64,000 nt of DNA, from NCBI RefSeq assembly GCF_023008585.1, contig NZ_CP095390.1:2976001-3040000 (forward strand), written 5' to 3'. Positions 34,898-42,910 of this stretch are shown piece by piece (within the stretch, counting starts at the first letter, position 1; the number at the start of each line of letters is the position of its first letter). The position numbers and the translations under genes were made by a program. The notes under the pieces were generated by a model. That model saw only the letters and a list, made by a program, of their open reading frames with translations. It did no database searches and had not been told where the DNA came from. The stretch comes from Natribaculum breve (lineage in GTDB: Archaea > Halobacteriota > Halobacteria > Halobacteriales > Natrialbaceae).

Positions 34898-34911
34898 TTG
34901 CGTATAGACAA

Positions 34912-36021
34912 ATGGGGCTCGAGGAGGAGATCGACGAGATCGAAGAAGAGATCGCCAATACGCCCTACAACAAGTCGACGGAGGCCCACATCGGCCGCCT
35001 GAAGTCGAAACTCGCCGAGAAAAAAGAGAAACTCGAGAACCAGTCCTCGGCTGGCGGCGGCACCGGCTACTCCGTCGAGAAGACGGGCGACGCGACGGTC
35101 GCTCTCGTCGGGTTCCCGAGCGTGGGGAAGTCGTCGCTTCTGAACGCGCTGACGAACGCCGAGAGCGAGACCGGCGAGTACGAGTTTACGACGCTCGACG
35201 TCAATCCGGGGATGTGCAAACACCGGGGAGCGAACATCCAGATTCTCGACGTTCCCGGGTTGATCGAAGGCGCGGCGACCGGAAAGGGCGACGGCAAGCA
35301 GGTGCTCTCGGTCGTGCGAAACGCCGACCTGATCGTCTTCGTTCTCTCGGTGTTCGAGATCGAACAGTACGACCGCCTGCAGGAGGAACTGTACGACATC
35401 AACGTCCGGGTCGACCAGGAGCCCCCGCGGGTCACCGTCCGCCCCAAGCACAAAGACGGGATCAAGATCACCTCGAGTGCCGACCAGGACCTGGACGAGG
35501 AGACGATCAAGGACGTCCTCCGCGACCAGGGCTACGTCAACGCCGACGTCAATCTCGGCGAGAAGGTGGACATCGACCGGCTGATCGACGGGCTGATGGA
35601 AAATCGCGAGTACATCCCCTCGATCACCTGCGTGAACAAGGTCGACCTTATCAACCCCGACTACAAGGCGGAAGTCGACGACCAGCTCCGCGAGCGCGGC
35701 CTGGACCCCGAGGAGGTGACGTTCATCAGCGCCGAGGCGGAGAAGGGACTCGAGGCGCTGAAAGACCGCATGTGGGAGAGCCTCGGCCTCATCCGGGTGT
35801 ACATGGACAAGCCCGGCCGCGGCGTCGACTGGGAGGAACCGCTCGTGCTCAGGGAGGGATCGACCATCGAAGACGCCGTCTCGAAACTCGGCGGCGAGTT
35901 CGAGGAGCGGTTCCGGTTCGCTCGCGTCTCGGGTCCCAGCGCGACCCACGACGAACAGCAAGTCGGCGACCAGCACGTCCTCGAGGACGAGGACGTCCTG
36001 AAACTCATTCTCCGGCGGTGA
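34912..36021 (+). CDS. DRG-family GTPase (OBG superfamily, TGS domain)
   Basis: The 369-residue GTPase has an N-terminal helical hairpin (EEEIDEIEEEIANTPYNKST), G1 GFPSVGKSS (about residues 66-74), switch region FTTLDVNPG, G3 DVPGLIEGA, and G4 NKVD. A C-terminal TGS domain carries IRVYMDKPGRGVDWEEPL. It matches archaeal and eukaryotic DRG proteins, which associate with ribosomes. The gene is followed seven bases later by a TIGR04206-like gene. Confidence 0.93.
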   Translation: MGLEEEIDEIEEEIANTPYNKSTEAHIGRLKSKLAEKKEKLENQSSAGGGTGYSVEKTGDATVALVGFPSVGKSSLLNALTNAESETGEYEFTTLDVNPGMCKHRGANIQILDVPGLIEGAATGKGDGKQVLSVVRNADLIVFVLSVFEIEQYDRLQEELYDINVRVDQEPPRVTVRPKHKDGIKITSSADQDLDEETIKDVLRDQGYVNADVNLGEKVDIDRLIDGLMENREYIPSITCVNKVDLINPDYKAEVDDQLRERGLDPEEVTFISAEAEKGLEALKDRMWESLGLIRVYMDKPGRGVDWEEPLVLREGSTIEDAVSKLGGEFEERFRFARVSGPSATHDEQQVGDQHVLEDEDVLKLILRR

Positions 36022-36027
36022 CGCTGC

Positions 36028-36552
36028 GTGGGTGACGAGCCGCGGGACGAGTCGGCTCCGACGGCGACCGACGGCGACAGCGACCGACCGACGGGAGACG
36101 ACGCTCGAGCGTCGGCCTCGGCCACTGCCGGCCGCGACCGATCCACGACCGGCAACGCGTTCGGCTGGTGGCTCGCGCTTTTCTCCCCGCTCGTGGTTCC
36201 CTGGGTCGTCGTCACCACGACGGCGCGGACGCTCGTGTTCCCGTGGGGGATGACGACGCCCGCGACGGGAAGTCTGACGACGTTGCCGGCGTACGTCGGG
36301 GCGACGAGCAGCCTGCCGACGCACCTCGAGATGTGGCCGCTCGCGGTCGTCTGCTACGTGCTGGGTGTCGTCTGGGCCGGCGGCGCGCGCTACGGCGCGG
36401 ACCGGCGCGTGACGGCCGGGCTGTTCGTGCTCGCGGCGATCGCCATCGCCTGGCTGGCCAGCGGCCTCGGCGTCGGCCCGCAGCGACAGGCGATCCCGCT
36501 CGGGTCGATCCACCTGCTCGCGCTCGCGACGTGGGCGTACGTCCGTGCGTGA
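36028..36552 (+). CDS. TIGR04206-like haloarchaeal membrane protein
   Basis: A 174-residue protein with a GTG start. It has a hydrophilic N-terminal 40 residues and then about four transmembrane helices, including WWLALFSPLVVPWVVV and AVVCYVLGVVWAGG. It resembles haloarchaeal rhomboid-like TIGR04206 proteins but lacks a visible catalytic Ser-His pair. It starts seven bases after the DRG GTPase stop and is probably co-transcribed with it. Function unknown. Confidence 0.65.
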   Translation: MGDEPRDESAPTATDGDSDRPTGDDARASASATAGRDRSTTGNAFGWWLALFSPLVVPWVVVTTTARTLVFPWGMTTPATGSLTTLPAYVGATSSLPTHLEMWPLAVVCYVLGVVWAGGARYGADRRVTAGLFVLAAIAIAWLASGLGVGPQRQAIPLGSIHLLALATWAYVRA

Positions 36553-36566
36553 GCGTCTGTGTGCGG

Positions 36567-37052
36567 TCAGAGGCCGATCGCCTGTCGCCCGACCTCGAAA
36601 CCTCGCTGTGGGACCTCGTAGATCACGAGTCCCGCGAGGACGAGTTCGGCGACGGTGACGAGGACGGTGACCAGGTCGGCCCGGCTACTGCTGACCGTGA
36701 CGCCGGTCGGGAGGCCGAACTCCTTCTTCCAGACGGGATAGAACAGCGCGATGCCGCGTTTGCTGCCCGCCACGTCGAGGACGTAGTGGGTGAGGACGCC
36801 GATCCAGACGTACTCGAGGTTCCCGAAGAAGTACGGAAACGCGACGAATCCGGCGAGAATCGGCAGGTTGTGCAGCGTCTTGCGATGGCGGCCAAACTCC
36901 GTGTCGATGTCGGGAAACAGCGCGCCGAGCGTCACGGGAACGCCGATCATCAGGATCGTCGCGAAGGTCGTCTCGTCGCCGGCCGGCTCTATGAGGTACC
37001 CCAGGCCGATACCGAGAAGCACCGCGTTGAGGACGTGTCCCTTCTTGTTCAT
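36567..37052 (-). CDS. YdjM/DUF457-like membrane-bound metal-dependent hydrolase
   Basis: The 161-residue protein starts MNKKGHVLNAVLLGIG and has four or five transmembrane helices. Conserved polar residues lie in GALFPDIDTEFGRHRKTLHNL and VLTHYVLDVAGSKRG. The FPDxD...HR...H and HxxxD clusters are typical of the YdjM/LexA-regulated membrane hydrolase family and probably bind a metal. No physiological substrate is established. It is convergent with the TIGR04206-like gene. Confidence 0.82.
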   Translation of the reverse strand: MNKKGHVLNAVLLGIGLGYLIEPAGDETTFATILMIGVPVTLGALFPDIDTEFGRHRKTLHNLPILAGFVAFPYFFGNLEYVWIGVLTHYVLDVAGSKRGIALFYPVWKKEFGLPTGVTVSSSRADLVTVLVTVAELVLAGLVIYEVPQRGFEVGRQAIGL

Positions 37053-37097
37053 CTACCCTGGACTGTTCAATTGGAGCGTGAATAGCGTACCGGATGC

Positions 37098-37178
37098 GTG
37101 CCGGTCCATCGATGTGACCGTACTTGATGGGTGCCGGTCCATCGATGTGACCGTACTTGATGGGTGCCGGTCCATCGG
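37098..37178 (+). repeat. 33 bp tandem repeat, two full copies and a part
   Basis: The 33-base unit starting GTGCCGGTCCATCGATGTGA occurs at 37098-37130 and 37131-37163 without a mismatch, with a 15-base partial copy from 37164. It lies in the divergent gap between the hydrolase and the large PAS regulator, just upstream of the regulator's TATA box. Confidence 0.85.
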
Positions 37179-37190
37179 ACCGCACTCGGG

Positions 37191-37198
37191 ATTTATCC
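37191..37198 (+). promoter_or_regulatory. TATA-like box of the PAS/GAF regulator gene
   Basis: ATTTATCC is centred about 28 bases upstream of the ATG at 37222 and follows the 33 bp repeats by about 12 bases. Confidence 0.5.
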
Positions 37199-37221
37199 GA
37201 TCCACTGACGACTAGTAGTGC

Positions 37222-40056
37222 ATGAGCGACCCGGCAGAGACGACCGACGCGACGTTCTGGGTGGACGGCGACGGGGACGGGGATGGTCCCCTCCGGCGGT
37301 GCCGGACGCTCCTCGAGTCGATCGGCGATGGCCTCGTCCAGCTCGACGCCGACGGGGACGTCGTCGCGGCCACCGAGACGTTCGTCGAGTTGACGGGCCA
37401 CGCTCGAGACGACCTCCTCGGCGAACACGTGTCGCTCGTCCTCGACCGTACCGACGCGGTGCGGATCGAGACGGCGATCCGTTCGATCCGCGATGACGAC
37501 CGCGAGACGTCCACGCTCGAGCTCGAACTCCGGACGGCCAGCGGCGAGGCGGTTCCGTGTCGGCTGCGGTTGCACTCGTTCGACGATAGAACGGAGGAGG
37601 GGACAGTCGTCGTCTGTAACGTCGACGACCGCGACGGCCGCGACGACCGCGATGGTCGACGCGGGCGTCGCACCCTCGAGGATCCGTCCGACGCTCTCCC
37701 GGCAGTTCTGGACGAGGCGGACGTCGGCGTCTTCGTCCTCGATTCTACCTTCGACGTCGTCTGGCTCAACGAGGGGATCGAGCGCTACTTCGGGCTCGAT
37801 CGCGAGGCGGTCGTCGGCCGGGACAAACGCGACGTGATCGCAGAGACGATCGGGAATCGCGTCGCCGATACCGACGCGTTCGTCGACACCGTTCGATCGA
37901 CCTACGAGGACAACAGCTACGTCGAACAGTTCGAGTGTCGCGTCACGCCTGGCGAACATCGCGAGGAGCGCTGGCTCGAACACCGCAGCAAACCGATCGA
38001 CTCCGGCCGGTACGCCGGCGGCCGCGTCGAACTCTACTACGACGTGACCGACCGAACGCGGTCCGAACGATCGCTCCGGCGAGAGCGAGACGTCGTCGAA
38101 CGGATCCTCGAGACCAGTCCCGTCGGCGTTTTGATCGCGACCGCAGACGGCTCGGTCACCCGAATGAACGAGCGGATGGAAGCGATCCTCGGCCTCTCGA
38201 GTGGCGAGTATGCACTCGGCCAGCGGGACCTGTTCGACGCCGACGGCGACCTGCTCCCGTTCGAGCAGCGGCCGATCGGACGCGTCCTCGAGACCGGCGA
38301 GACGGTCCGGGGGCAGGAACTCCTGGTGAAGCCGCCGGACGGAAAGCGGCGGTGGGTCTCGGTCAACGCGACGCCGCTGACCGACGACGCGGGTGATCTC
38401 GAGCGCGTCGTCGCGACGGCCACCGACGTCACGCAGCTGAAAGAACAGGCCAGACGGCTCGAACGCCAGCGCGACGGGTTGCGGACGGAACTCGACGAGG
38501 TGTTCGATCGCGTCACGGACGGCTTCTTCGCCGTCGACGACGACTGGCGGTTCACGTACGTCAACGAGCGCGCCGAAGAGCTTCTCGACTGGACGGAAGA
38601 CGAACTCCTCGGCGAACCCCTCTGGGCGGCGTTCCCCGAGGCAGTCGACTCGACGTTCGAAGAGCAGTATCGCCACGCGATGGAGACCCAGGAGTCGATC
38701 TCCTTCGAAGCGTACTACCCACCGCTCGAGGCCTGGTTCGAAGTGCGGGTGTACCCCTCCGAGAGCGGACTCTCGGTGTACTTCGCCGACGTCACCGAGC
38801 GCAACCAGCGCGAACGCGAACTCGAGCGCCAGCGCGAACAGCTCGCGGCGCTCAACAACGTCAACGACGTCGTCAGGGAGACGACCGACGCGGTCATCGA
38901 CCAGTCGACCCGCGAGGAGATCGAACGGACCGTCTGCGAGTCGCTCGCCGACTCGGCGTCGTACGCGTTCGCGTGGGTCGCCGAGGTCGATCCGCAGACG
39001 GAGCGGCTCGTCCCGCGGGTGGAAGCCGGCGTCGACGGCTACCTCGAGGACGTCGACGTCTCGGCGGATCCCGACGAACCGGCGGGTCGAGGGCCAGCGG
39101 GGAGAGCCGTACAGACCGGGGAGATGCAGATCAGCCGGGACGTCCTGACCGACCCGGCGTTCGAGCCCTGGCGCGAGTACGCCCGCGAGTACGGCTACCG
39201 TTCGTCGGCCGCGATCCCGATCACCCACGAGGGGACGCTCTACGGCATTCTCGGCGTCTACTCCGAACGAACGGGCGCGTTCGCGGCCGACGAGCGGTCA
39301 GTGGTCGGGCAACTCGGCGAGATCGTCGGTCACGCCATCGCCGCCGTCGAACGCAAGCGGGCGTTGACCAGCGACGAGGTCGTCGAACTCGAACTCCAGA
39401 TCCGCGACGTCTTCGAGGCGGTCGACGTCCAGCAGTCTCTCGAGGGGACGATCACGTTCGAGCGGACGGTACCAGTCGGCGACGGCGAGTACCTCGTGTA
39501 CGGGACGGCCACCGACGACGCACTGCCGACGCTCGACGCGCTCACAGACTGCGTCTCGTACTGGGAGGACGTGACGGTGATCAGCGAGGGCTTCGGCGAC
39601 GTCTCGTTCGAGGCGCGACTCTCCGAATCGACCGTGCTCTCGACGATCGCATCCCAGGGCGGGTACGTCGAGGAAGCGATCGTCGACGACGGCGACTTCC
39701 ACATGACGGTCCACCTCCCTCGCGAGACGGACGTCCGCCGGGTGACCGACGACGTCGAAGCGCGATATCCGAACGCGGAGGTGCTGGCGCGTCGCCAGGT
39801 GACCCGCGACGTCGGCTCCTCACAGCGCCTCGAGCGCACCTGGTTGGACGACCTGACCGACCGCCAGCGGGCGGTCCTCGAGGCGGCCTACTACAGCGGC
39901 TTCTTCGAGTGGCCCAGGGACAGCTCCGGTGAGGCGGTCGCGGAGTCGCTCGACATCGCGCCGGCGACGTTCCACCAGCACATCCGGACGGCACAGAACA
40001 AACTCTTCGAGACGCTGCTCGAGGAGACGCTCACCACGAGCTACGGCGGCCGCTGA
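37222..40056 (+). CDS. Multi-PAS/GAF sensor with Bat-type HTH_10 DNA-binding domain
   Basis: A 944-residue bacterio-opsin-activator-type regulator. Four PAS-like domains occupy about residues 28-140, 155-285, 290-415 and 420-540. A GAF domain (about 555-710) follows, then a BAT-type domain (about 720-885) and a C-terminal HTH_10 (LTDRQRAVLEAAYYSGFFEWPRDSSGEAVAESL split by a turn). It lacks a kinase core, so sensing and DNA binding lie in one chain. Signals and targets are unknown; such proteins respond to oxygen, light or redox. It may control neighbours, but no evidence shows this. Confidence 0.92.
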   Translation: MSDPAETTDATFWVDGDGDGDGPLRRCRTLLESIGDGLVQLDADGDVVAATETFVELTGHARDDLLGEHVSLVLDRTDAVRIETAIRSIRDDDRETSTLELELRTASGEAVPCRLRLHSFDDRTEEGTVVVCNVDDRDGRDDRDGRRGRRTLEDPSDALPAVLDEADVGVFVLDSTFDVVWLNEGIERYFGLDREAVVGRDKRDVIAETIGNRVADTDAFVDTVRSTYEDNSYVEQFECRVTPGEHREERWLEHRSKPIDSGRYAGGRVELYYDVTDRTRSERSLRRERDVVERILETSPVGVLIATADGSVTRMNERMEAILGLSSGEYALGQRDLFDADGDLLPFEQRPIGRVLETGETVRGQELLVKPPDGKRRWVSVNATPLTDDAGDLERVVATATDVTQLKEQARRLERQRDGLRTELDEVFDRVTDGFFAVDDDWRFTYVNERAEELLDWTEDELLGEPLWAAFPEAVDSTFEEQYRHAMETQESISFEAYYPPLEAWFEVRVYPSESGLSVYFADVTERNQRERELERQREQLAALNNVNDVVRETTDAVIDQSTREEIERTVCESLADSASYAFAWVAEVDPQTERLVPRVEAGVDGYLEDVDVSADPDEPAGRGPAGRAVQTGEMQISRDVLTDPAFEPWREYAREYGYRSSAAIPITHEGTLYGILGVYSERTGAFAADERSVVGQLGEIVGHAIAAVERKRALTSDEVVELELQIRDVFEAVDVQQSLEGTITFERTVPVGDGEYLVYGTATDDALPTLDALTDCVSYWEDVTVISEGFGDVSFEARLSESTVLSTIASQGGYVEEAIVDDGDFHMTVHLPRETDVRRVTDDVEARYPNAEVLARRQVTRDVGSSQRLERTWLDDLTDRQRAVLEAAYYSGFFEWPRDSSGEAVAESLDIAPATFHQHIRTAQNKLFETLLEETLTTSYGGR

Positions 40057-40133
40057 CCCGTCCCGTCGTTCGCAGTCGTCTCCGGTGAAACCGCCGGATG
40101 ACACGTAGTTTTCGGGACACAGGGACAGCAGTA

Positions 40134-40655
40134 TCAGGACACGCGCGATCGCTCGAGTTCCGCGAGCAGGTTCGACAGCGCCTGCTCGACGGTCGCCGCC
40201 CGGATCGCGGCGCGGTCGCCGTCGAACACGTACCGCGAGACGGTCACGTACGACGACTCCGACCCCCAGGGGCCGGCGTAGGCGACGCCGACGTAGACGG
40301 TGCCGACGGGGTTTTCCTCGGTTCCACCGGTCGGGCCGGCGATTCCGGTCGTCGCGACGCCCCAGGTGACGTCGGTGACGTCGCGCACGCCGCGGGCCAT
40401 CTGACGGGCGACGGGGGCAGATACCGCGCCGTGTTCGTCGAGTGCCTCGCGAGAGACGCCGAGGTGTCGTCGCTTCGCGTCGTAGGCGTAGGTGCACAGC
40501 CCGGCGTCGAAGTAGTCGCTCGAGCCGGGAACTGCCGTGATCGCCGCCCCGATCAGACCGCCGGTACACGACTCCGCGACGGACAGCGTCTCGTCTGCGT
40601 CTCGAAGCGCGTCGCCGACGCGCTCGGCCAGGTCGAGGTCGATCGCTTCGTCCAT
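40134..40655 (-). CDS. CinA-family protein (nicotinamide-nucleotide amidase domain)
   Basis: The 173-residue protein contains only the CinA C-terminal domain. Motifs include LSVAESCTGGLIGAAIT, PGSSDYFDAGLCTYAYDAKRRHLGV, ATTGIAGPTGGT and GTVYVGVAY. The family deamidates NMN in pyridine nucleotide recycling. The length agrees with stand-alone PncC. The stop TGA is followed directly on the minus strand by TACTGCTGTCCC, which resembles an end of the palindromic elements. Confidence 0.9.
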   Translation of the reverse strand: MDEAIDLDLAERVGDALRDADETLSVAESCTGGLIGAAITAVPGSSDYFDAGLCTYAYDAKRRHLGVSREALDEHGAVSAPVARQMARGVRDVTDVTWGVATTGIAGPTGGTEENPVGTVYVGVAYAGPWGSESSYVTVSRYVFDGDRAAIRAATVEQALSNLLAELERSRVS

Positions 40656-40706
40656 ACGCGAGGTGACGACGGGCGAGGTAGTGATACTACCGGACGACAG
40701 TCAGTG

Positions 40707-40786
40707 ATACTGCCGGACGTAAGTCGTGAAAGATTCTTGCCGTTCCGGGGTGGCGAGAATCTTCACACAGTTACGTCCGATAGTAT
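40707..40786. repeat. 80-base hairpin element
   Basis: Two arms of about 35 bases (ATACTGCCGGACGTAA...AGATTCTTGCC and GGCGAGAATCTT...TTACGTCCGATAGTAT) are nearly perfect inverted repeats around a 10-base GC-rich loop. It lies in the 265-base divergent gap between cinA-like and aminotransferase genes, which also holds the palindrome GGTAGTGATACTACC at 40677-40691. No gene is seen in the gap. Confidence 0.75.
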
Positions 40787-40820
40787 GAATCCTCGATCGC
40801 GTCTCGGGTGCGATCGAGGG

Positions 40821-40844
40821 ATGAACCGTTTTGTCCGGCAGTAT
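40821..40844. repeat. 24-base repeat shared with 44047-44070, copy 1
   Basis: ATGAACCGTTTTGTCCGGCA followed by GTAT. It differs by one base from 44047-44070. Its right end GTCCGGCAGTAT is the complement of ATACTGCCGGAC, the end motif of the hairpin at 40707. Confidence 0.65.
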
Positions 40845-40920
40845 GAAAGGAGGGGACGCGACCTTCCGTGCCAGCACGCGTGACGAAAGAACCACGGGGA
40901 GCGATCCCCCACCCACTCCC

Positions 40921-42021
40921 ATGGAGTACGAGACGCCCCTCTTCTTTCACGTGATGGAGTACGCGGTGCGCGCCGAGCGGGACGTGATCGACATGGTCAG
41001 CGGGAATCCCGACTGGGAGCCACCGGCGGCGCTTCGCGACGCCCTTCGCGAGTACGCCGGCCTCGAGCCAGAGCAGTTCCAGTACCCGCCGAGCGTGGGT
41101 CTCCGGGACCTGCGCGAGGAGATCGCTGCCCGTCGCGGCGTCGACCGCGAACAGGTGGTCGTCACCAACGGGGCGGGCGAAGCCAACTACCTCGCGATGG
41201 CGCGCGCACTCGAGCGCGACGCCGGGTCGGAGGTCGTCCTCACCGATCCCGTCTACTCCTACTATCCGGGGAAGACGACGATGCTCGGCGGAACGCCGGG
41301 GTACGTCGCGACGGCCGAGGACGGCCAGCTCGACCCCGCCGACGTGCGCGCGGCGGCGAGCGAGGAGACGGCGGCGATCGTCGTCAACTCGCCGAACAAC
41401 CCGACGGGGGCGGTCTACCCGGAGGAGACGGTTCGAGAACTCGTCTCGATCGCCGAGGAGCACGACGCGATCCTCGTCTCCGACGAGGTGTACGACCACT
41501 ACGACCTCTCGGGGCAGTTTGCGAGCGCGCTCGCGTTCGACTCCGACCACCGGATCGTCACGAACGCCTTCTCGAAGTCGATGGCGATCACGGGCTTTCG
41601 GGTCGGCTACGCCATCTTCCCGCCCCAACTCGTCGAGAACGCCCGGAGTCGCCACATGCTCGTCAACGTCGCGGGCAGCCGACCGGCACAGTACGCGGTG
41701 TCCCGGGCTCTGCGCGAAACCGAACCGGCGTACTACGAGGCGAACCGCGAACTCCTCCGCGAGCGCGTCGAGACGTTCACCGACGCCCTCGACGCCGCGG
41801 GTGCCGAGTACACCCACCCCGACGGCGCGTTCTACGTCATGGCCCGCTTCGAGGGGTTCCCCGGCACGCTCGAGAACGTCGAGCGGCTGATCGACGAGGC
41901 TGGCGTCGCCGGGATGCCCGGCGAGGCCTTCGGAACCGCCCGCGAGGAGTGGCTACGCTTCGCACTCGTCACGCCCCGCGTCGAGGAGGCGGCAGAGCGA
42001 CTGGCGACGTATTTCAGATAA
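40921..42021 (+). CDS. Pyridoxal-phosphate-dependent aminotransferase (class I/II)
   Basis: The 366-residue fold-type I enzyme has VVVTNGAGEANYLAMARAL, NSPNNPTGAVYP, VSDEVYDHYDL and the PLP Lys in TNAFSKSMAITGFRVGY (about residue 220), followed by the substrate Arg in LRFALVTPR. It starts MEYETPLFFHVMEYA. Substrate specificity (aspartate, aromatic or other) cannot be assigned. ATG 40921 is preferred because upstream codons overlap the repeat-rich gap. Confidence 0.9.
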   Translation: MEYETPLFFHVMEYAVRAERDVIDMVSGNPDWEPPAALRDALREYAGLEPEQFQYPPSVGLRDLREEIAARRGVDREQVVVTNGAGEANYLAMARALERDAGSEVVLTDPVYSYYPGKTTMLGGTPGYVATAEDGQLDPADVRAAASEETAAIVVNSPNNPTGAVYPEETVRELVSIAEEHDAILVSDEVYDHYDLSGQFASALAFDSDHRIVTNAFSKSMAITGFRVGYAIFPPQLVENARSRHMLVNVAGSRPAQYAVSRALRETEPAYYEANRELLRERVETFTDALDAAGAEYTHPDGAFYVMARFEGFPGTLENVERLIDEAGVAGMPGEAFGTAREEWLRFALVTPRVEEAAERLATYFR

Positions 42022-42075
42022 TAGGTGAATCAGTTCACCCGAACGTTTTGGGTGCCGTCACGACCTCGATGGCGT

Positions 42076-42393
42076 ATGTCGGTACTCGAGGACCTCGTCG
42101 AGACGGGAGTGGGTGCGCTCGCGCTCTCGTTCGGCGTCGTCGCAGGCGTTGCCGTCTACTCGACGGGATCGGTCGCCGCCGTCGTGGACGTCACGGCGCG
42201 GTTCGTCGACGCCGTGGCGCTGACCGTGCTCCCGCCCACGTCGCTTGCTGCGTGGCCGAACGCCGTCGCCGGCCTCGCGGGGACGGGCGCAGCGGTCTCG
42301 CTCGAGGACTCCGTCTCCTACCGGGTCGCCGGGTTCGTGGCGACGTACCTCTTTCTCGCGGTGCTCTTGCACTACCTGTTCACGCCGGCCTGA
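42076..42393 (+). CDS. Small haloarchaeal membrane protein
   Basis: The 105-residue protein starts MSVLEDLVETGVGALALSFG and has three hydrophobic stretches: about residues 12-32, 42-70 partly, and 82-103 (AGFVATYLFLAVLLHYLF). It lies 54 bases after the aminotransferase gene on the same strand. I recognise no family or motif. Confidence 0.65.
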   Translation: MSVLEDLVETGVGALALSFGVVAGVAVYSTGSVAAVVDVTARFVDAVALTVLPPTSLAAWPNAVAGLAGTGAAVSLEDSVSYRVAGFVATYLFLAVLLHYLFTPA

Positions 42394-42453
42394 CCGTGGG
42401 ACTCGATACTCGTCGCAGTTGCGAGCGGCGACGATCGGTCGGCGAGGCGGTCG

Positions 42454-42705
42454 TCAGCGCAACACGCCGCTCCACTCGCAGTCGGTGCAGGCGAACAGCC
42501 CCACACCGTTTATCGTCTCGCCGTCGCAGGCCGGGCAGGCGGTCGAGCCGACCCGTCCATCGGGGCCGTCGCTCGAGTGCAACACGCCGCGGGCTCGCAC
42601 GACGGGAAGCGACGTGCTCGCCTCGTCCTCGCTGTAGGGGAAAATCTCTCTCGCCGTCGATTCTGTCGGTTCCGTCCTCGCTGGGAGTTCGAGTTCGACT
42701 GTCAT
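42454..42705 (-). CDS. Small zinc-ribbon protein
   Basis: The 83-residue protein has an acidic N-terminal half (MTVELELPARTEP) and a C-terminal zinc ribbon, STACPACDGETINGVGLFACTDCEWSGV, with CxxC pairs about 15 residues apart. Such small haloarchaeal zinc-ribbon proteins are widespread and mostly uncharacterised. The start at 42705 gives a regular N-terminus; the frame extends upstream into Trp/Arg-rich non-coding-like codons. Confidence 0.7.
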   Translation of the reverse strand: MTVELELPARTEPTESTAREIFPYSEDEASTSLPVVRARGVLHSSDGPDGRVGSTACPACDGETINGVGLFACTDCEWSGVLR

Positions 42706-42795
42706 AGTCACTGTGGGTCGAAGCCACCACCACCGGGTTCGACTCGAGTGGAGAGACCACATTCCTGTAGTTAAGATTAACTATTAAAGACCTGT

Positions 42796-42838
42796 GTCGA
42801 TATCGACGACCACCGCACTATTATATGAGATATATACA
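42796..42838 (+). promoter_or_regulatory. Palindrome and TATA box upstream of the ArsA/Get3 gene
   Basis: A perfect 12-base palindrome GTCGATATCGAC (42796-42807) is followed by the AT-rich box TATTATATGAG at about 42829-42839, which would start transcription near 42860. This leaves a leader of about 50 bases before ATG 42911. The palindrome is a possible regulator site. Confidence 0.4.
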
Positions 42839-42910
42839 CACATCGAAGCAGGAAGACGCGAAACGAGCGAGACCGACGAATACAGGTGGACGGGTCGGCT
42901 ACCTGCTGGC

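Noticed and set aside
42794..42910. N-terminal extension of the ArsA/Get3 protein from a GTG
   Set aside because: The added 39 residues are unlike the family, overlap the palindrome and the AT-rich promoter box, and a standard family start (MSGLDVEPVDE) exists at 42911.
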